DNA from: Thermoflexus sp.
GTDB lineage: Bacteria; Chloroflexota; Anaerolineae; Aggregatilineales; Aggregatilineaceae
Assembly (NCBI GenBank): GCA_020724465.1
Contig: DYGX01000003.1
Coordinates: forward strand, 62,001-126,000
Length of the DNA: 64,000 nt
Reading direction: 5' to 3'
Below the pieces are notes generated by a model. That model was not told the DNA's origin. It was given only the letters and a program-made list of their open reading frames with translations, and did no database searches. Below, one piece after another: positions 1 through 11,343 of this stretch. Position 1 is the stretch's first letter, and each line of letters begins with the position of its first letter. The translations under genes and the position numbers were made by a program.

Positions 1-1
1 C

Positions 2-685
2 CTGGGCTACATGCTGCAGGGCGACGACGGCCTGGACTACTATTACGGCCATATGTCCGAGCTGTGGGTGCCAGATGGCACGCGCGTTGAAGCCGGACAG
101 CCGCTCGGCCGGATAGGCAACACCGGCGGCACAGCGCAGTTCATCGAGCCGCATCTCCATCTGGCGATCGGCCCGCGCGACACGCTCTGGGACCAGCCTG
201 CTTCGATCAACACCGCCGAGCATCTGCAGACCTTGTTTGGCCTGGCCTGGCAGGACCGCCCGCGCGTCAGCGTCCCGTTCGCGCAGCCCAGTGGGGCGCC
301 CGTCAACCACCCCGCAGCGCGCATCGTCACCTCGTTCGAGCGGGCGCAGGCCGGGGCGCTGATCGAGCCGGCGGTCGAGATCGGGATCCCCGGCTCCCCG
401 GACGAAATGCTCGACGTAGTGGCGACGCTCGACGGAGTCGTCAACCTCAGCCGCTGGACCAGCATCTACGGCACGCGCATCCAGATCACCAACGAGGCGG
501 CGGACAGCACCGTCGTGATCTCCGGCGTGCAGGAATGGCTGGTCGAGGACGGAGACGTGGTGACGCGCGGGCAGGTCGTCGGGCGCTGGAACCCCGCGCA
601 GCAACCCGCCCTGCACTACATGATCTATCAGGAAGGCGTTATCATTGACCCGACGCCGGGACTGGGGCTGCCCCTCGCGGACTGA
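2..685 (+). CDS. M23 family metallopeptidase, 3' part (starts before window)
   Basis: The frame is open from the first bases (L-G-Y before the first Met at 11), so this is the C-terminal part of a longer gene. The early segment carries the LytM/M23 signature: a YYYGHMSEL stretch and then HLHLAIG, whose H-x-H supplies zinc-binding and catalytic histidines. M23 enzymes are secreted endopeptidases that cut peptide cross-links in peptidoglycan. After the peptidase motif about 150 residues remain, with a second lipoyl-like stretch (TRGQVVGRW) and a second H-Y near the end, suggesting a second, possibly degenerate M23-like beta domain. The next gene follows after 49 nt on the same strand. The family call is firm. 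The substrate and the missing N-terminus cannot be judged. Confidence 0.85.
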   Translation: MGYMLQGDDGLDYYYGHMSELWVPDGTRVEAGQPLGRIGNTGGTAQFIEPHLHLAIGPRDTLWDQPASINTAEHLQTLFGLAWQDRPRVSVPFAQPSGAPVNHPAARIVTSFERAQAGALIEPAVEIGIPGSPDEMLDVVATLDGVVNLSRWTSIYGTRIQITNEAADSTVVISGVQEWLVEDGDVVTRGQVVGRWNPAQQPALHYMIYQEGVIIDPTPGLGLPLAD

Positions 686-734
686 CCGGCCCGGCGCGAC
701 AGATTCCGGCCCTACCCCAGGAGACAGCGCGCCC

Positions 735-2312
735 ATGACCACTGCCCGCCGGGTCGCGCTGCTGGCGCTGTGCGCGCTGGCCGCTCTCATCCCGCTGAGC
801 GGCCTCGCCGCAGGACGCGCGCAGCCCCCGGCAGCGATCACGATCGGCACCACCGACCTGCCCCGCTCGCTTGATCCGGGCGATACCCTCGATCTGGCGG
901 CGTGGGAAGTTCTGAGCCACCTCTACACCGGCCTCACGCGCCAGGTCCCCGGCTCAACCGAATACGAACTGGCGCTGGCCAGCGACGTGACGATCAGCGA
1001 CGACGGCCTGACGTACACCTTCACGCTACGCCGGGACGCCGCCTTCGCCGACGGCACGCCGATCACCGCTGAGGATTTCGTAGCCTCGATTGAGCGGGTG
1101 CTGGCGCTGCGCCGCCCGGCAGCCGATGCCGTCGAGCCGTATGTCGCGCAGGTCGCCGCGGATGACGCCGGGCGGCTGACCTTCACGCTCAAGCGCCCGG
1201 TGCCGTACTTCCTTGCCCTGCTCGCGCTTCCGCCCTACTACGCCGTCCATCCCACACTGGCAGGCAGCGACCGGCCCGATCCATTCGCCCGGCTTGGACT
1301 GATCGGCAGCGGACCCTACCGGTTGGAGCGTTACGAAGTTGGCCGCGCGATCGTCTTGACGGAAAACGACGCCTTTCGCTTTGGCCCGCCGCCGGTCACG
1401 CCGCGCATCGAGCTGCGCCAGTTCGCTTTCGCCCGCGACCTGCGCGAGGCGCTGCGCCGCCGCGAGGTCGATCTGGCGTGGCGCGCGCTCGCCCCCGCCG
1501 ATCTCGACCGCCTCGCAGCGGTCGCTGGCATCGAGCAATACACGGCGCCCGGCACGCGCGCGTACTATCTGGTCATGAACCAGCGGCGCGAACCGACCGA
1601 CGATCCGCTGGTGCGTGAAGCGATCATCCGGCTGCTGGAGCGCGAGGAAGCCGCCGCGCAGGTCTTCGGCGGGCAGCTTGCGCCCCTCACCAGCCTGGTG
1701 CCGGATTTGTTCCCTGAAGCTTACGCTCCCCTCTGGCCGGACGAACCGGATGTGCCCGCCGCCGAAGCGGTGCTGCGCGCAGCAGGCTACAGCCACCGGG
1801 GGACGTCCCGGCTATCCTTCTCGCTGACGACCTCGCGCTATCTCTACGGGGATCGCCTCGTCGCCGGACTCCGGCAGCTGATCCGGGCCAGCTTCCGGGG
1901 CACGAATTTCGTGCTTGGTAGTGTGAGAGGGGAAGTCGTCGGCGGGGATTTCATGCGCGATGTGCGTTCCGGCACGTTAAGCGCGGCAGTCATCGGCTGG
2001 ACGCCGCTTGTGCCGCACCCGCTGGCCTATCTGGAGCCGCTGGCGCACAGCCGCGAGCCGATCCCGTCCGCCAACGGGTACGCTTCGCCCGCGCTGGACG
2101 CGCTGCTGGACGAAGCGGTATCGTCGCGTGACCCAGCCCGGCTGAGGGCGATCTACACCGAGCTGGCGCAGACGTTGCTGGACGACTACGCCCTCGCCCC
2201 GCTGTGGCAGGACAGCCACATCCTGGCAGCCTGGGGCGACGTGACCGGCATCCTCATCGAACCCAACGGGCTGCTGCATTATGACCGGCTGGGCCGGACG
2301 GGGCAGCCATAG
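735..2312 (+). CDS. ABC transporter substrate-binding protein, family 5 (peptide/nickel type)
   Basis: This is a 525-residue extracellular solute-binding protein of the SBP_bac_5 family, which binds oligopeptides, nickel or other ligands outside the membrane and delivers them to an ABC permease. I start it at ATG 735, preceded by AGGAG at 719-723; an earlier in-frame start at 645 would lack a signal sequence. The N-terminus is a signal peptide (TTARRVALLALCALAALIPL) ending near Ala-Gly-Arg-Ala. The family pattern follows: IGTTDLPRSLDPGDTLD, then LYTGLTR, then DGLTYTFTLRRDAAFADGTP with ITAEDFVASIERVL. No permease or ATPase gene lies beside it, so the partner is elsewhere or outside the window. 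The ligand cannot be told from sequence. Confidence 0.88.
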   Translation: MTTARRVALLALCALAALIPLSGLAAGRAQPPAAITIGTTDLPRSLDPGDTLDLAAWEVLSHLYTGLTRQVPGSTEYELALASDVTISDDGLTYTFTLRRDAAFADGTPITAEDFVASIERVLALRRPAADAVEPYVAQVAADDAGRLTFTLKRPVPYFLALLALPPYYAVHPTLAGSDRPDPFARLGLIGSGPYRLERYEVGRAIVLTENDAFRFGPPPVTPRIELRQFAFARDLREALRRREVDLAWRALAPADLDRLAAVAGIEQYTAPGTRAYYLVMNQRREPTDDPLVREAIIRLLEREEAAAQVFGGQLAPLTSLVPDLFPEAYAPLWPDEPDVPAAEAVLRAAGYSHRGTSRLSFSLTTSRYLYGDRLVAGLRQLIRASFRGTNFVLGSVRGEVVGGDFMRDVRSGTLSAAVIGWTPLVPHPLAYLEPLAHSREPIPSANGYASPALDALLDEAVSSRDPARLRAIYTELAQTLLDDYALAPLWQDSHILAAWGDVTGILIEPNGLLHYDRLGRTGQP

Positions 2313-2344
2313 CGAGAGCCAGGCCGGACGTTTCCCAACACGCA

Positions 2345-2371
2345 CAGGGGTGGCCACCTTGACCACCCCTG
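2345..2371. terminator. stem-loop between convergent genes
   Basis: A perfect 9-bp stem (2345-2353 with 2363-2371) with a 9-nt loop lies between the binding-protein gene and the ferredoxin gene, which converge here. There is no T-run on either side, so it may be a processing or rho-assisted stop rather than a classical intrinsic terminator. Confidence 0.5.
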
Positions 2372-2414
2372 AACAATGATGGGGGATGTGCGGTCGCGCC
2401 GCACCAGCGCCAGC

Positions 2415-2759
2415 CTAGACGGCGTCGTAGCCGGGTCCGATCTTGAAGAAGTCGTAATTCGGCTGGATGTCCGCCGTGAGGTCTACGATCTCACCACCCT
2501 GCGCGGCATAGCGTTCGCCTCGGAACGGAATCCGTTCCTGGCCGGGGGCCATCTCGTAGGCGGAAGGCACTTCATCTTCCACGAAGATCGCCTCGAACGG
2601 GCACTCCGGAACGCACGCGCCGCAGTCAATGCAGGTATCCGGATCAATGAAATACCAGGGCCATTCCTCTTCCGGCTTGCCGGGGACAATGCAGTCGACC
2701 GGGCAAACTTCGACGCAGGCGCCGTCGCGCAGGCAGAGGCTGGTAATGATGTGGGTCAT
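2415..2759 (-). CDS. ferredoxin with two Fe-S cluster motifs (7Fe/8Fe type)
   Basis: This is a 114-residue soluble electron carrier. The first cluster motif has Cys9, Cys15, Cys19 and Cys23 (C-x5-C-x3-CP-x2-C). The second is a standard CIDCGACVPECP at Cys43, 46, 49 and 53. The widened first motif and the tail of about 60 residues resemble the FdxA family of actinobacterial and Azotobacter-type 7Fe ferredoxins, where cluster I is often 3Fe-4S. The start at 2759 has GAGGAG about 6 nt upstream. It stands alone, in the same direction as sod but separated from it by sod's terminator. Redox partners are unknown; pyruvate- or 2-oxoacid-linked oxidoreductases are typical of the family. Confidence 0.93.
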   Translation of the reverse strand: MTHIITSLCLRDGACVEVCPVDCIVPGKPEEEWPWYFIDPDTCIDCGACVPECPFEAIFVEDEVPSAYEMAPGQERIPFRGERYAAQGGEIVDLTADIQPNYDFFKIGPGYDAV

Positions 2760-2970
2760 GAGTTACTCCTCTACAAGGATTCAAAAGGAGTGCCTAGGCT
2801 GTGAGCACTACACACTCACTATACGTGATACCAGGCAACTTTCCATGTGACGAATACAAGCTTGCGCGTGTGACGATAGGCACAGCAGGCTGCACCCCGC
2901 TCACAACGCCCTCATCATAGATCACATCTGGCAAAACGCCAAGTTGAAAAGTGCCAAAATGCGCAAGAGC

Positions 2971-3015
2971 GTTGTGAAACACAAAACGGGCCTTACCCAG
3001 TCCGGATAAGGCCCG
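2971..3015 (-). terminator. rho-independent terminator of the superoxide dismutase gene
   Basis: A 9-bp perfect stem (2987-2995 with 3007-3015) is followed, reading on the minus strand, by a T-rich run (TTTTGTGTTT) at 2986-2977. It begins 31 nt after the sod stop codon. Confidence 0.85.
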
Positions 3016-3045
3016 CCTGTGTTGCAGACGCGCTATCAGCCAATG

Positions 3046-3654
3046 CTAGCCGCGCGCCGCCTTGAACCGCTCGGCCACGTCGTTCCAGTTGACCACGTTC
3101 CACCACGCTTCGACGTAGGCGCCGCGATTGTTCTGATACTTCAGGTAATAGGCGTGCTCCCAAACGTCGAGCACGAGCAGCGGCACGACACCCCACTGCG
3201 TCAGGTTCTGGTGCTTTTCCGCCTGCAAGACTTCCAACTGCCCGGCGTTCGGCTCCCACACCAGCAACGCCCAGCCGCTGCCCTCGACGGCACCCGCGGC
3301 AGCGGAAAACTGCGCCTTGAACGCCTGGATGCTGCCGAAGTCCTTCGCAATCTGCGCGGCCAGATCGCCGGTCGGCTCGCTGGGGCCGCTGCCAGGGGGC
3401 GCCATGTTTGGCCAGAAGATGCTGTGCAGGAAATGGCCGGAGCCGTGGAACGCCGCCTCGCGCGACCAATGCTTGACCATGGCGAAGTCGCCTGCTTCGC
3501 GGGCCGCGGCCAGCTTTTCGAGCGCGGTGTTCAAGCCGTTAACATAGCTCAGATGATGCTTGTCGTGGTGCAGACGCATCGTCTGCTCGTCAATATGCGG
3601 CTCTAGCGCGTCATACGCGTAGGGCAGCGGGGGAAGCTCATATTTGATCGCCAT
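3046..3654 (-). CDS. superoxide dismutase, Fe/Mn family
   Basis: This 202-residue enzyme converts superoxide to oxygen and hydrogen peroxide, most likely in the cytoplasm because no signal peptide is seen. Metal ligands are His29 (in LHHDKHH), His77 (in GHFLHSIFW), Asp163 and His167 (in DVWEHAYYLKYQ). Gly73 occupies the place where Fe-type enzymes carry an outer-sphere Gln. At the place where Mn-type enzymes carry their Gln (before LDVWEH), this protein has His148, as in some archaeal and cambialistic SODs. So the metal is not safely predictable. ATG 3654 is preceded by AAGGAG at 8 nt. The gene has its own promoter and terminator and is monocistronic. The upstream region is shared with the divergent metallophosphatase gene. 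Confidence 0.96.
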   Translation of the reverse strand: MAIKYELPPLPYAYDALEPHIDEQTMRLHHDKHHLSYVNGLNTALEKLAAAREAGDFAMVKHWSREAAFHGSGHFLHSIFWPNMAPPGSGPSEPTGDLAAQIAKDFGSIQAFKAQFSAAAGAVEGSGWALLVWEPNAGQLEVLQAEKHQNLTQWGVVPLLVLDVWEHAYYLKYQNNRGAYVEAWWNVVNWNDVAERFKAARG

Positions 3655-3763
3655 TCTGCTCGCTCCTTGTGTGACAAAACTGCAGATGTTTCAACAGCGC
3701 TCGCCGGTGGATGATGCGTGCGGCGAATGGGAGGGCTTGCAGCGCTGTGTGGACTCTGGTTCG

Positions 3764-3793
3764 ATTATAAGAACGCGTCGCCCGCACCGCCAA
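3764..3793 (-). promoter_or_regulatory. sigma70-type promoter for sod
   Basis: On the minus strand TTGGCG (3793-3788) and a perfect TATAAT (3769-3764) are separated by 18 nt. The predicted leader is about 100 nt to the ATG at 3654. Confidence 0.65.
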
Positions 3794-3799
3794 GCCACA

Positions 3800-3835
3800 G
3801 GCGAATTTCTATCATAGTTTTTATAGAATTTCGCC
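3800..3835. promoter_or_regulatory. long palindrome in the sod/metallophosphatase divergent region
   Basis: Two 13-nt arms (3800-3812 and 3823-3835) are inverted copies with one mismatch (3806/3829), around an AT-rich 10-nt centre. It lies just upstream of the -35 box of the sod promoter, an activator-like position, and upstream of the TATACT of the opposite gene. It looks like an operator for an unknown regulator. No known Fur, OxyR or Rex consensus fits. Confidence 0.5.
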
Positions 3836-3881
3836 GTGTCACCGCCCTCCGCCCCGGTTTCGCGCGGGTCGTGGGCTGTGC

Positions 3882-3887
3882 TATACT
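3882..3887 (+). promoter_or_regulatory. possible -10 box for the metallophosphatase gene
   Basis: TATACT lies 47 nt before the ATG at 3935. There is no good -35 hexamer at 17-18 nt, so this is weak. Confidence 0.35.
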
Positions 3888-3934
3888 GCCTTGGCGGAAC
3901 CTGAACGTTCCCTTGAGGCAACGGACCGGCACAT

Positions 3935-5371
3935 ATGCTACAGATCTCGATCCTCTATACGGGCGACATTCACGGGCGTGTGGAGCGCCTGACCCGTGCC
4001 GCATATCTGGCTCAGGTTCACCGCGCCGAGCTGACCGCCGCCGGCAAGCACGTCCTGCTGCTCGATGCAGGGGATGTTGAGGAACGCCAGGTGCTGGAAA
4101 GCGACCTGACCAAAGGTGCTGCGATGTTCTGGCTGCTCAAGACGGCGGGCTACAACGCCAGCGCCGTCGGCAACGGGGCGGCGCTGACCTACGGCCCCTC
4201 GGCGCTGGCTGCCATCGCGCGCAGCAGCGGGCTGCCGCTGGTCTGCGCCAACATGCTCACCCGCGATGTCCACCCTACCCCGGTGCCGGGTACTACCCCA
4301 ACGCTGATTGTCCCCTGCGGGCCGGTGCGCGTGGGACTGATCGGGCTGACCAGCCCCATGCACGGGGCGTACGAGCGGCTCTATCCCGTCAAGATGCCGG
4401 ATGCGATCGATGTAGCCTGGCGCTATGCGCACGCGCTGCGCGCGCAGGGTTGCGAGCTGGTCGGCGTGCTCTCGCACCTCGGTTATGATCTCGACGTGCA
4501 GCTGGCCAAAGCCCTGCCGGACCTGAACTTCATCATCGGCGGGCACTCGCACACCCTGCTGGACTATCCAACGGACGTGGGCGGCGTGCCCATCTGCCAC
4601 GCGGGGCACTTCGGGCGCTATCTGGGCCGGCTGGATCTCACGCTGGACGGGCATGCTCGCGTCTGCCAGTGGTTCGGCCAGATCATCCAGGTCCCCGAAG
4701 ACGGTCCCGAAGCGCCGGATGTGGTGCGCGAGTGGCGTCGCATCCAGGCCGAAGCCCGGCGCGTGCTGCGCGAGCAGGTGGGCAGCCTGTCCGACGACGT
4801 GGAGCTTGCCAGCGATCGGGCCTGCGGCATGGGCCAGTTGCTCGCCGATGCGCTACGTCTGCGTCTCGAAGCAGACGCGGCGCTGTGCATCACCGGGCAC
4901 CTGAGCACCGGGTTGAAGGCCGGGCCCGTCTTTTTGGGCGATCTGATCCGCGCCTGTCACTCGCCCGCCAACCCCGGCGTCGCCGAGCTGACTGGCGAGC
5001 AGATCGCCCGCGCGCTGGAATTCGGCGCTGCGCCGGACGTCTGGAAACAGACCCCTCACGCGCTGCGCGGAAACACGGTCGGGATCGTTCAGGTATCCGG
5101 CCTCAGCTATCACCTCGACCACAGCGCGCCCCCCGGCAAGCGCGTCAGCGGCGTGCGGCTGATGGGCCGCCCGGTGGAGCGCAAGGCGGTCTACCGCGTT
5201 GCCGCGACGGACTACGAGCTGATGCCGCAGCGCGGCTACGTGCCCGGCCTGGACCCGGCCGCGGTCCAGTTCGATTCGCGCGTCCAGCTCCGCGAGGTAT
5301 TGCAGGATCACTTCGCGCTCTTCGACCCGCTGGTGCCCGGCCTGCGCCCGCGGATTCTCTCGCCGCAGTGA
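3935..5371 (+). CDS. 5'-nucleotidase/SoxB-like metallophosphatase with altered motif
   Basis: This 478-residue protein has the two-domain layout of bifunctional 5'-nucleotidases. An N-terminal calcineurin-like metallophosphoesterase (about 1-250) has D-x-H at Asp11/His13, Gly46-Asp47, a GVLSHLG histidine and IIGGHSHT. A C-terminal nucleotidase-type domain (about 270-478) follows. Family members hydrolyse nucleotides or, in SoxB, thiosulfate-bound intermediates. The third metal/catalytic motif is normally GNH(E/D), or GNW in SoxB-like forms; here it reads VGNGAALTYG, keeping the metal-binding Asn80 but placing Gly81 where the catalytic His would be. No signal peptide is seen, unlike most secreted relatives. 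The start has only a weak SD (GAGG about 20 nt upstream). The fold is certain; activity and substrate are open. Confidence 0.85.
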   Translation: MLQISILYTGDIHGRVERLTRAAYLAQVHRAELTAAGKHVLLLDAGDVEERQVLESDLTKGAAMFWLLKTAGYNASAVGNGAALTYGPSALAAIARSSGLPLVCANMLTRDVHPTPVPGTTPTLIVPCGPVRVGLIGLTSPMHGAYERLYPVKMPDAIDVAWRYAHALRAQGCELVGVLSHLGYDLDVQLAKALPDLNFIIGGHSHTLLDYPTDVGGVPICHAGHFGRYLGRLDLTLDGHARVCQWFGQIIQVPEDGPEAPDVVREWRRIQAEARRVLREQVGSLSDDVELASDRACGMGQLLADALRLRLEADAALCITGHLSTGLKAGPVFLGDLIRACHSPANPGVAELTGEQIARALEFGAAPDVWKQTPHALRGNTVGIVQVSGLSYHLDHSAPPGKRVSGVRLMGRPVERKAVYRVAATDYELMPQRGYVPGLDPAAVQFDSRVQLREVLQDHFALFDPLVPGLRPRILSPQ

Positions 5372-5469
5372 GCGATTCCGCTACCGGCCAGCCGGCGGGC
5401 GACAGCGTATCACGCCGGGGATGTACATAGCGGGGAATGCCTCGGTTCGACCGGGGGAAAGCACAATGC

Positions 5470-5496
5470 GCGGGCGGCATCCAACGACCCGCCCGC
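5470..5496. terminator. GC-rich stem-loop between convergent genes
   Basis: An 8-bp stem (5470-5477 with 5489-5496) lies between the stops of the metallophosphatase gene (5371) and mreB (5512). The T content after it is low on both strands, so function as a terminator is only likely. Confidence 0.4.
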
Positions 5497-5511
5497 CGGA
5501 AGACAGGCGCG

Positions 5512-6519
5512 CTACAGCCCCTGGACCGTCCGGCGCAGAAACGCGAGGTCTTCGATGGCGCGCCCCGCGCCCACGGCGCTGGCGACCAGGGGATCTTCGG
5601 CGCGATAAGCCGGGACGCCGACCTGCCGGGTGATGAACTCGTCGATGCCGCGCAGCAGCGCCCCGCCGCCGGTCAGCACAATGCCCCGGTCAATGATGTC
5701 CGACGCCAGCTCCGGGGGGGTCTTTTCCAGCACGGCTTTCGCCGCGCCGACTATGGTCGTCAGCGTCTCCTCGATCGCCTCGACCACTTCGCCGGTCGTC
5801 ACCGTGATAGTGCGCGGCAGCCCGCCAACCTGATCGCGCCCCTGGATCTCCATGCTCAGCTCTTCGCCGATGTCCACCGCCGCGCCGATCTGAATCTTGA
5901 TCGACTCGGCGGTCGGCTCGCCGATGACCAGGCTGTACTTGCGGCGGATGTAGTTGATGATCGCCTCGTCCAGGCGCATCCCGCCCATGCGCACGCTCTC
6001 GGCTACGACGATCCCGTTCATGGCGAGCACCGCCGCCTCGCTGGCTCCACCGCCCAGGTTGAAGACCATGTTGCCTGCCGGGGTGCTGATCGGCAGGCCA
6101 GCGCCCAACGCAGCCAGCAGCGGCTCCGGCAGCAGATAGGCTTCGCGCGCCCCGGCGCGCACGGCGGCCTCGTGCACCGCGCGCTTCTCGACACTGGTCA
6201 CGCCATACGGGACGCTGAGCATCACTTCCGGCCCGCGAAAGCGCATCCGGCTGCTGACCTTGCGAAAGAAATAGCGCAGCATGGCCTCGGTGACTTCGTA
6301 GTCCGCGATGACGCCGTCGCGCAGCGGACGCAGCACCTCGATGTGCTCTGGGTGGCGCCCGTACATGTCGCGCGCTTCCTGTCCCACCGCGACGACGCGC
6401 TCCTCCTCAATCGTCAGCGCCACCATCGAGGGTTCCTGCAACACAATCTGGCCCCCGGCATAGATCAGGACGTTGGTCGTGCCCAGATCCACACCGAGTT
6501 TTCGAGAGAACATGCCCAT
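5512..6519 (-). CDS. mreB: MreB-like actin homologue with altered ATPase motifs
   Basis: This 335-residue actin-fold protein belongs to the MreB/Mbl family, which forms filaments at the inner membrane and guides cell-wall synthesis. The phosphate-1 loop (VDLGTTN, Asp11) and adenosine loop ([12 protein letters not shown]) are intact. The phosphate-2 loop reads FNLGGGASE: Asn154 replaces the Asp that binds Mg. The E-E-P before AAIGAGLP is P-E-P (Pro131-Glu132). I start at ATG 6519 because GGGAAGG lies 9 nt upstream; a second ATG two codons on (6513) is possible, and longer starts lack an SD. It follows the atp operon on the same strand across a terminator. It could be a second, specialised MreB copy. 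Confidence 0.9.
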   Translation of the reverse strand: MGMFSRKLGVDLGTTNVLIYAGGQIVLQEPSMVALTIEEERVVAVGQEARDMYGRHPEHIEVLRPLRDGVIADYEVTEAMLRYFFRKVSSRMRFRGPEVMLSVPYGVTSVEKRAVHEAAVRAGAREAYLLPEPLLAALGAGLPISTPAGNMVFNLGGGASEAAVLAMNGIVVAESVRMGGMRLDEAIINYIRRKYSLVIGEPTAESIKIQIGAAVDIGEELSMEIQGRDQVGGLPRTITVTTGEVVEAIEETLTTIVGAAKAVLEKTPPELASDIIDRGIVLTGGGALLRGIDEFITRQVGVPAYRAEDPLVASAVGAGRAIEDLAFLRRTVQGL

Positions 6520-6587
6520 GCAGAACTGCCTTCCCAGTCGCGGGGCCGCCGCGCGGCGGCTGCGCCCCAGGCGCGTGGCGCATGCAG

Positions 6588-6623
6588 AAAACAACTCGCG
6601 CCAGGACGTACATCCTAGCGCGA
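6588..6623 (-). terminator. terminator hairpin after the atp operon
   Basis: A 28-nt near-palindrome (6596-6623) centred on GTAC lies 34 nt past the atpC stop. In minus-strand RNA its two non-Watson-Crick positions (6602/6617 and 6607/6612) become G-U pairs, giving a full stem. In plus-strand RNA they would be C-A mismatches. The minus strand continues as GTTGTTTT, as expected for an intrinsic terminator. Confidence 0.7.
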
Positions 6624-6640
6624 ATTGGCGCCCGCGGCAA
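6612..6640 (-). promoter_or_regulatory. possible mreB promoter overlapping the terminator
   Basis: TTGCCG (6640-6635) and TAGGAT (6617-6612) are 17 nt apart on the minus strand. The -10 lies within the hairpin, so promoter activity and termination would share DNA. Confidence 0.3.
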
Positions 6641-6656
6641 TAGACAAGTGGCGCGC

Positions 6657-7109
6657 TTACGCGCTGTTGTTCTCTTCTTCCACGCTGCGCACGCCGCCGC
6701 GCTGCTGCATCGCGCGGTACCTGGCGCGGACCGCGATCTCAGCCCGGCGCAGTTCCTGCGCAATCTCGGCCCGCTGCGCGTCGTCCGGCGCGGAGGCCAT
6801 CAGATCGCGGGCGCGGGCGCGCGCAGCTTCCACCTGCTCCAGATCGATCTCGTACACCGACTCCGCATCGTCCGCCAGCACGGTCACCTTGTCCGGACGC
6901 ACTTCGACAATTCCGCCGTAGATGACAAAGCTGACCACATCCTCGCCTTCCACGATGCGCAGTTCGCCGAAGCCCATCGTCGTCAGCAGCGGAGCGTGGT
7001 TAGGCAGCACGCCCAGCTCACCCTCGCTGCCCGGCACGATCACCATATCAGCCTGCTCGGTGCGATACAGCAGGCGGACGGGCGACACCACTTCCACTTC
7101 AATCGGCAT
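6657..7109 (-). CDS. atpC: F1 ATP synthase epsilon subunit
   Basis: This 150-residue subunit belongs to the rotating central stalk of F1 and also restrains ATP hydrolysis. The N-terminal beta-sandwich shows the family pattern [20 protein letters not shown], followed by a C-terminal helical hairpin rich in Arg and Ala (about 90-140) that can act as the inhibitory arm. ATG 7109 has GAGAGGAG about 10 nt upstream. It is the last gene of the atpA-atpG-atpD-atpC cluster, 32 nt after atpD, and is followed by the terminator hairpin. The tail is slightly longer than the usual 135-140 residues. Confidence 0.96.
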   Translation of the reverse strand: MPIEVEVVSPVRLLYRTEQADMVIVPGSEGELGVLPNHAPLLTTMGFGELRIVEGEDVVSFVIYGGIVEVRPDKVTVLADDAESVYEIDLEQVEAARARARDLMASAPDDAQRAEIAQELRRAEIAVRARYRAMQQRGGVRSVEEENNSA

Positions 7110-7141
7110 GAGCGGCGGCTCCTCTCTCGACGCAGGCGCCG

Positions 7142-9570
<2,429 letters not shown>

Positions 9571-9611
9571 AAGCTACTCTCTTCCGGTCCACCCTGGCCG
9601 CGCCAGGCACG

Positions 9612-11141
<1,530 letters not shown>

Positions 11142-11236
11142 AGATTCTGTTCTCCTCGCGGCCTGGGAATGCATGGTGTGGAAGCTAATCGCTGCTGATA
11201 AAAAAGAATGTCGCTGATCCTCAATCACGCGGAGAG

Positions 11237-11267
11237 CAGCGTGCCAGGCGCCCCTGGACTCACGCTG
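11237..11267. promoter_or_regulatory. stem-loop in the proC-atpA intergenic region
   Basis: Arms 11237-11248 and 11253-11267 pair over 12 bp with a 3-nt bulge (11258-11260) and a CGCC loop. No T-run follows on either strand. It would lie in the atpA leader or behind proC, and could be a leader structure or a transcript end. Confidence 0.4.
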
Positions 11268-11343
11268 AGCATGCGCTTGTTAAGAATAGAGCAAATGAAG
11301 GAAAAAATCAAAAAACTATGAACAATTTTCACCCCTTGCCGTG

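Noticed and set aside
2794-2982. 62-codon minus-strand frame between sod and ferredoxin
   Set aside because: No SD, no family features, and it lies in the terminator and leader region.
2973-2985. TTGTG-AAA-CACAA palindrome as a Rex site
   Set aside because: Rex sites have the arms 6 nt apart (TTGTG-N6-CACAA); here they are 3 apart, and it is part of the sod terminator tail.
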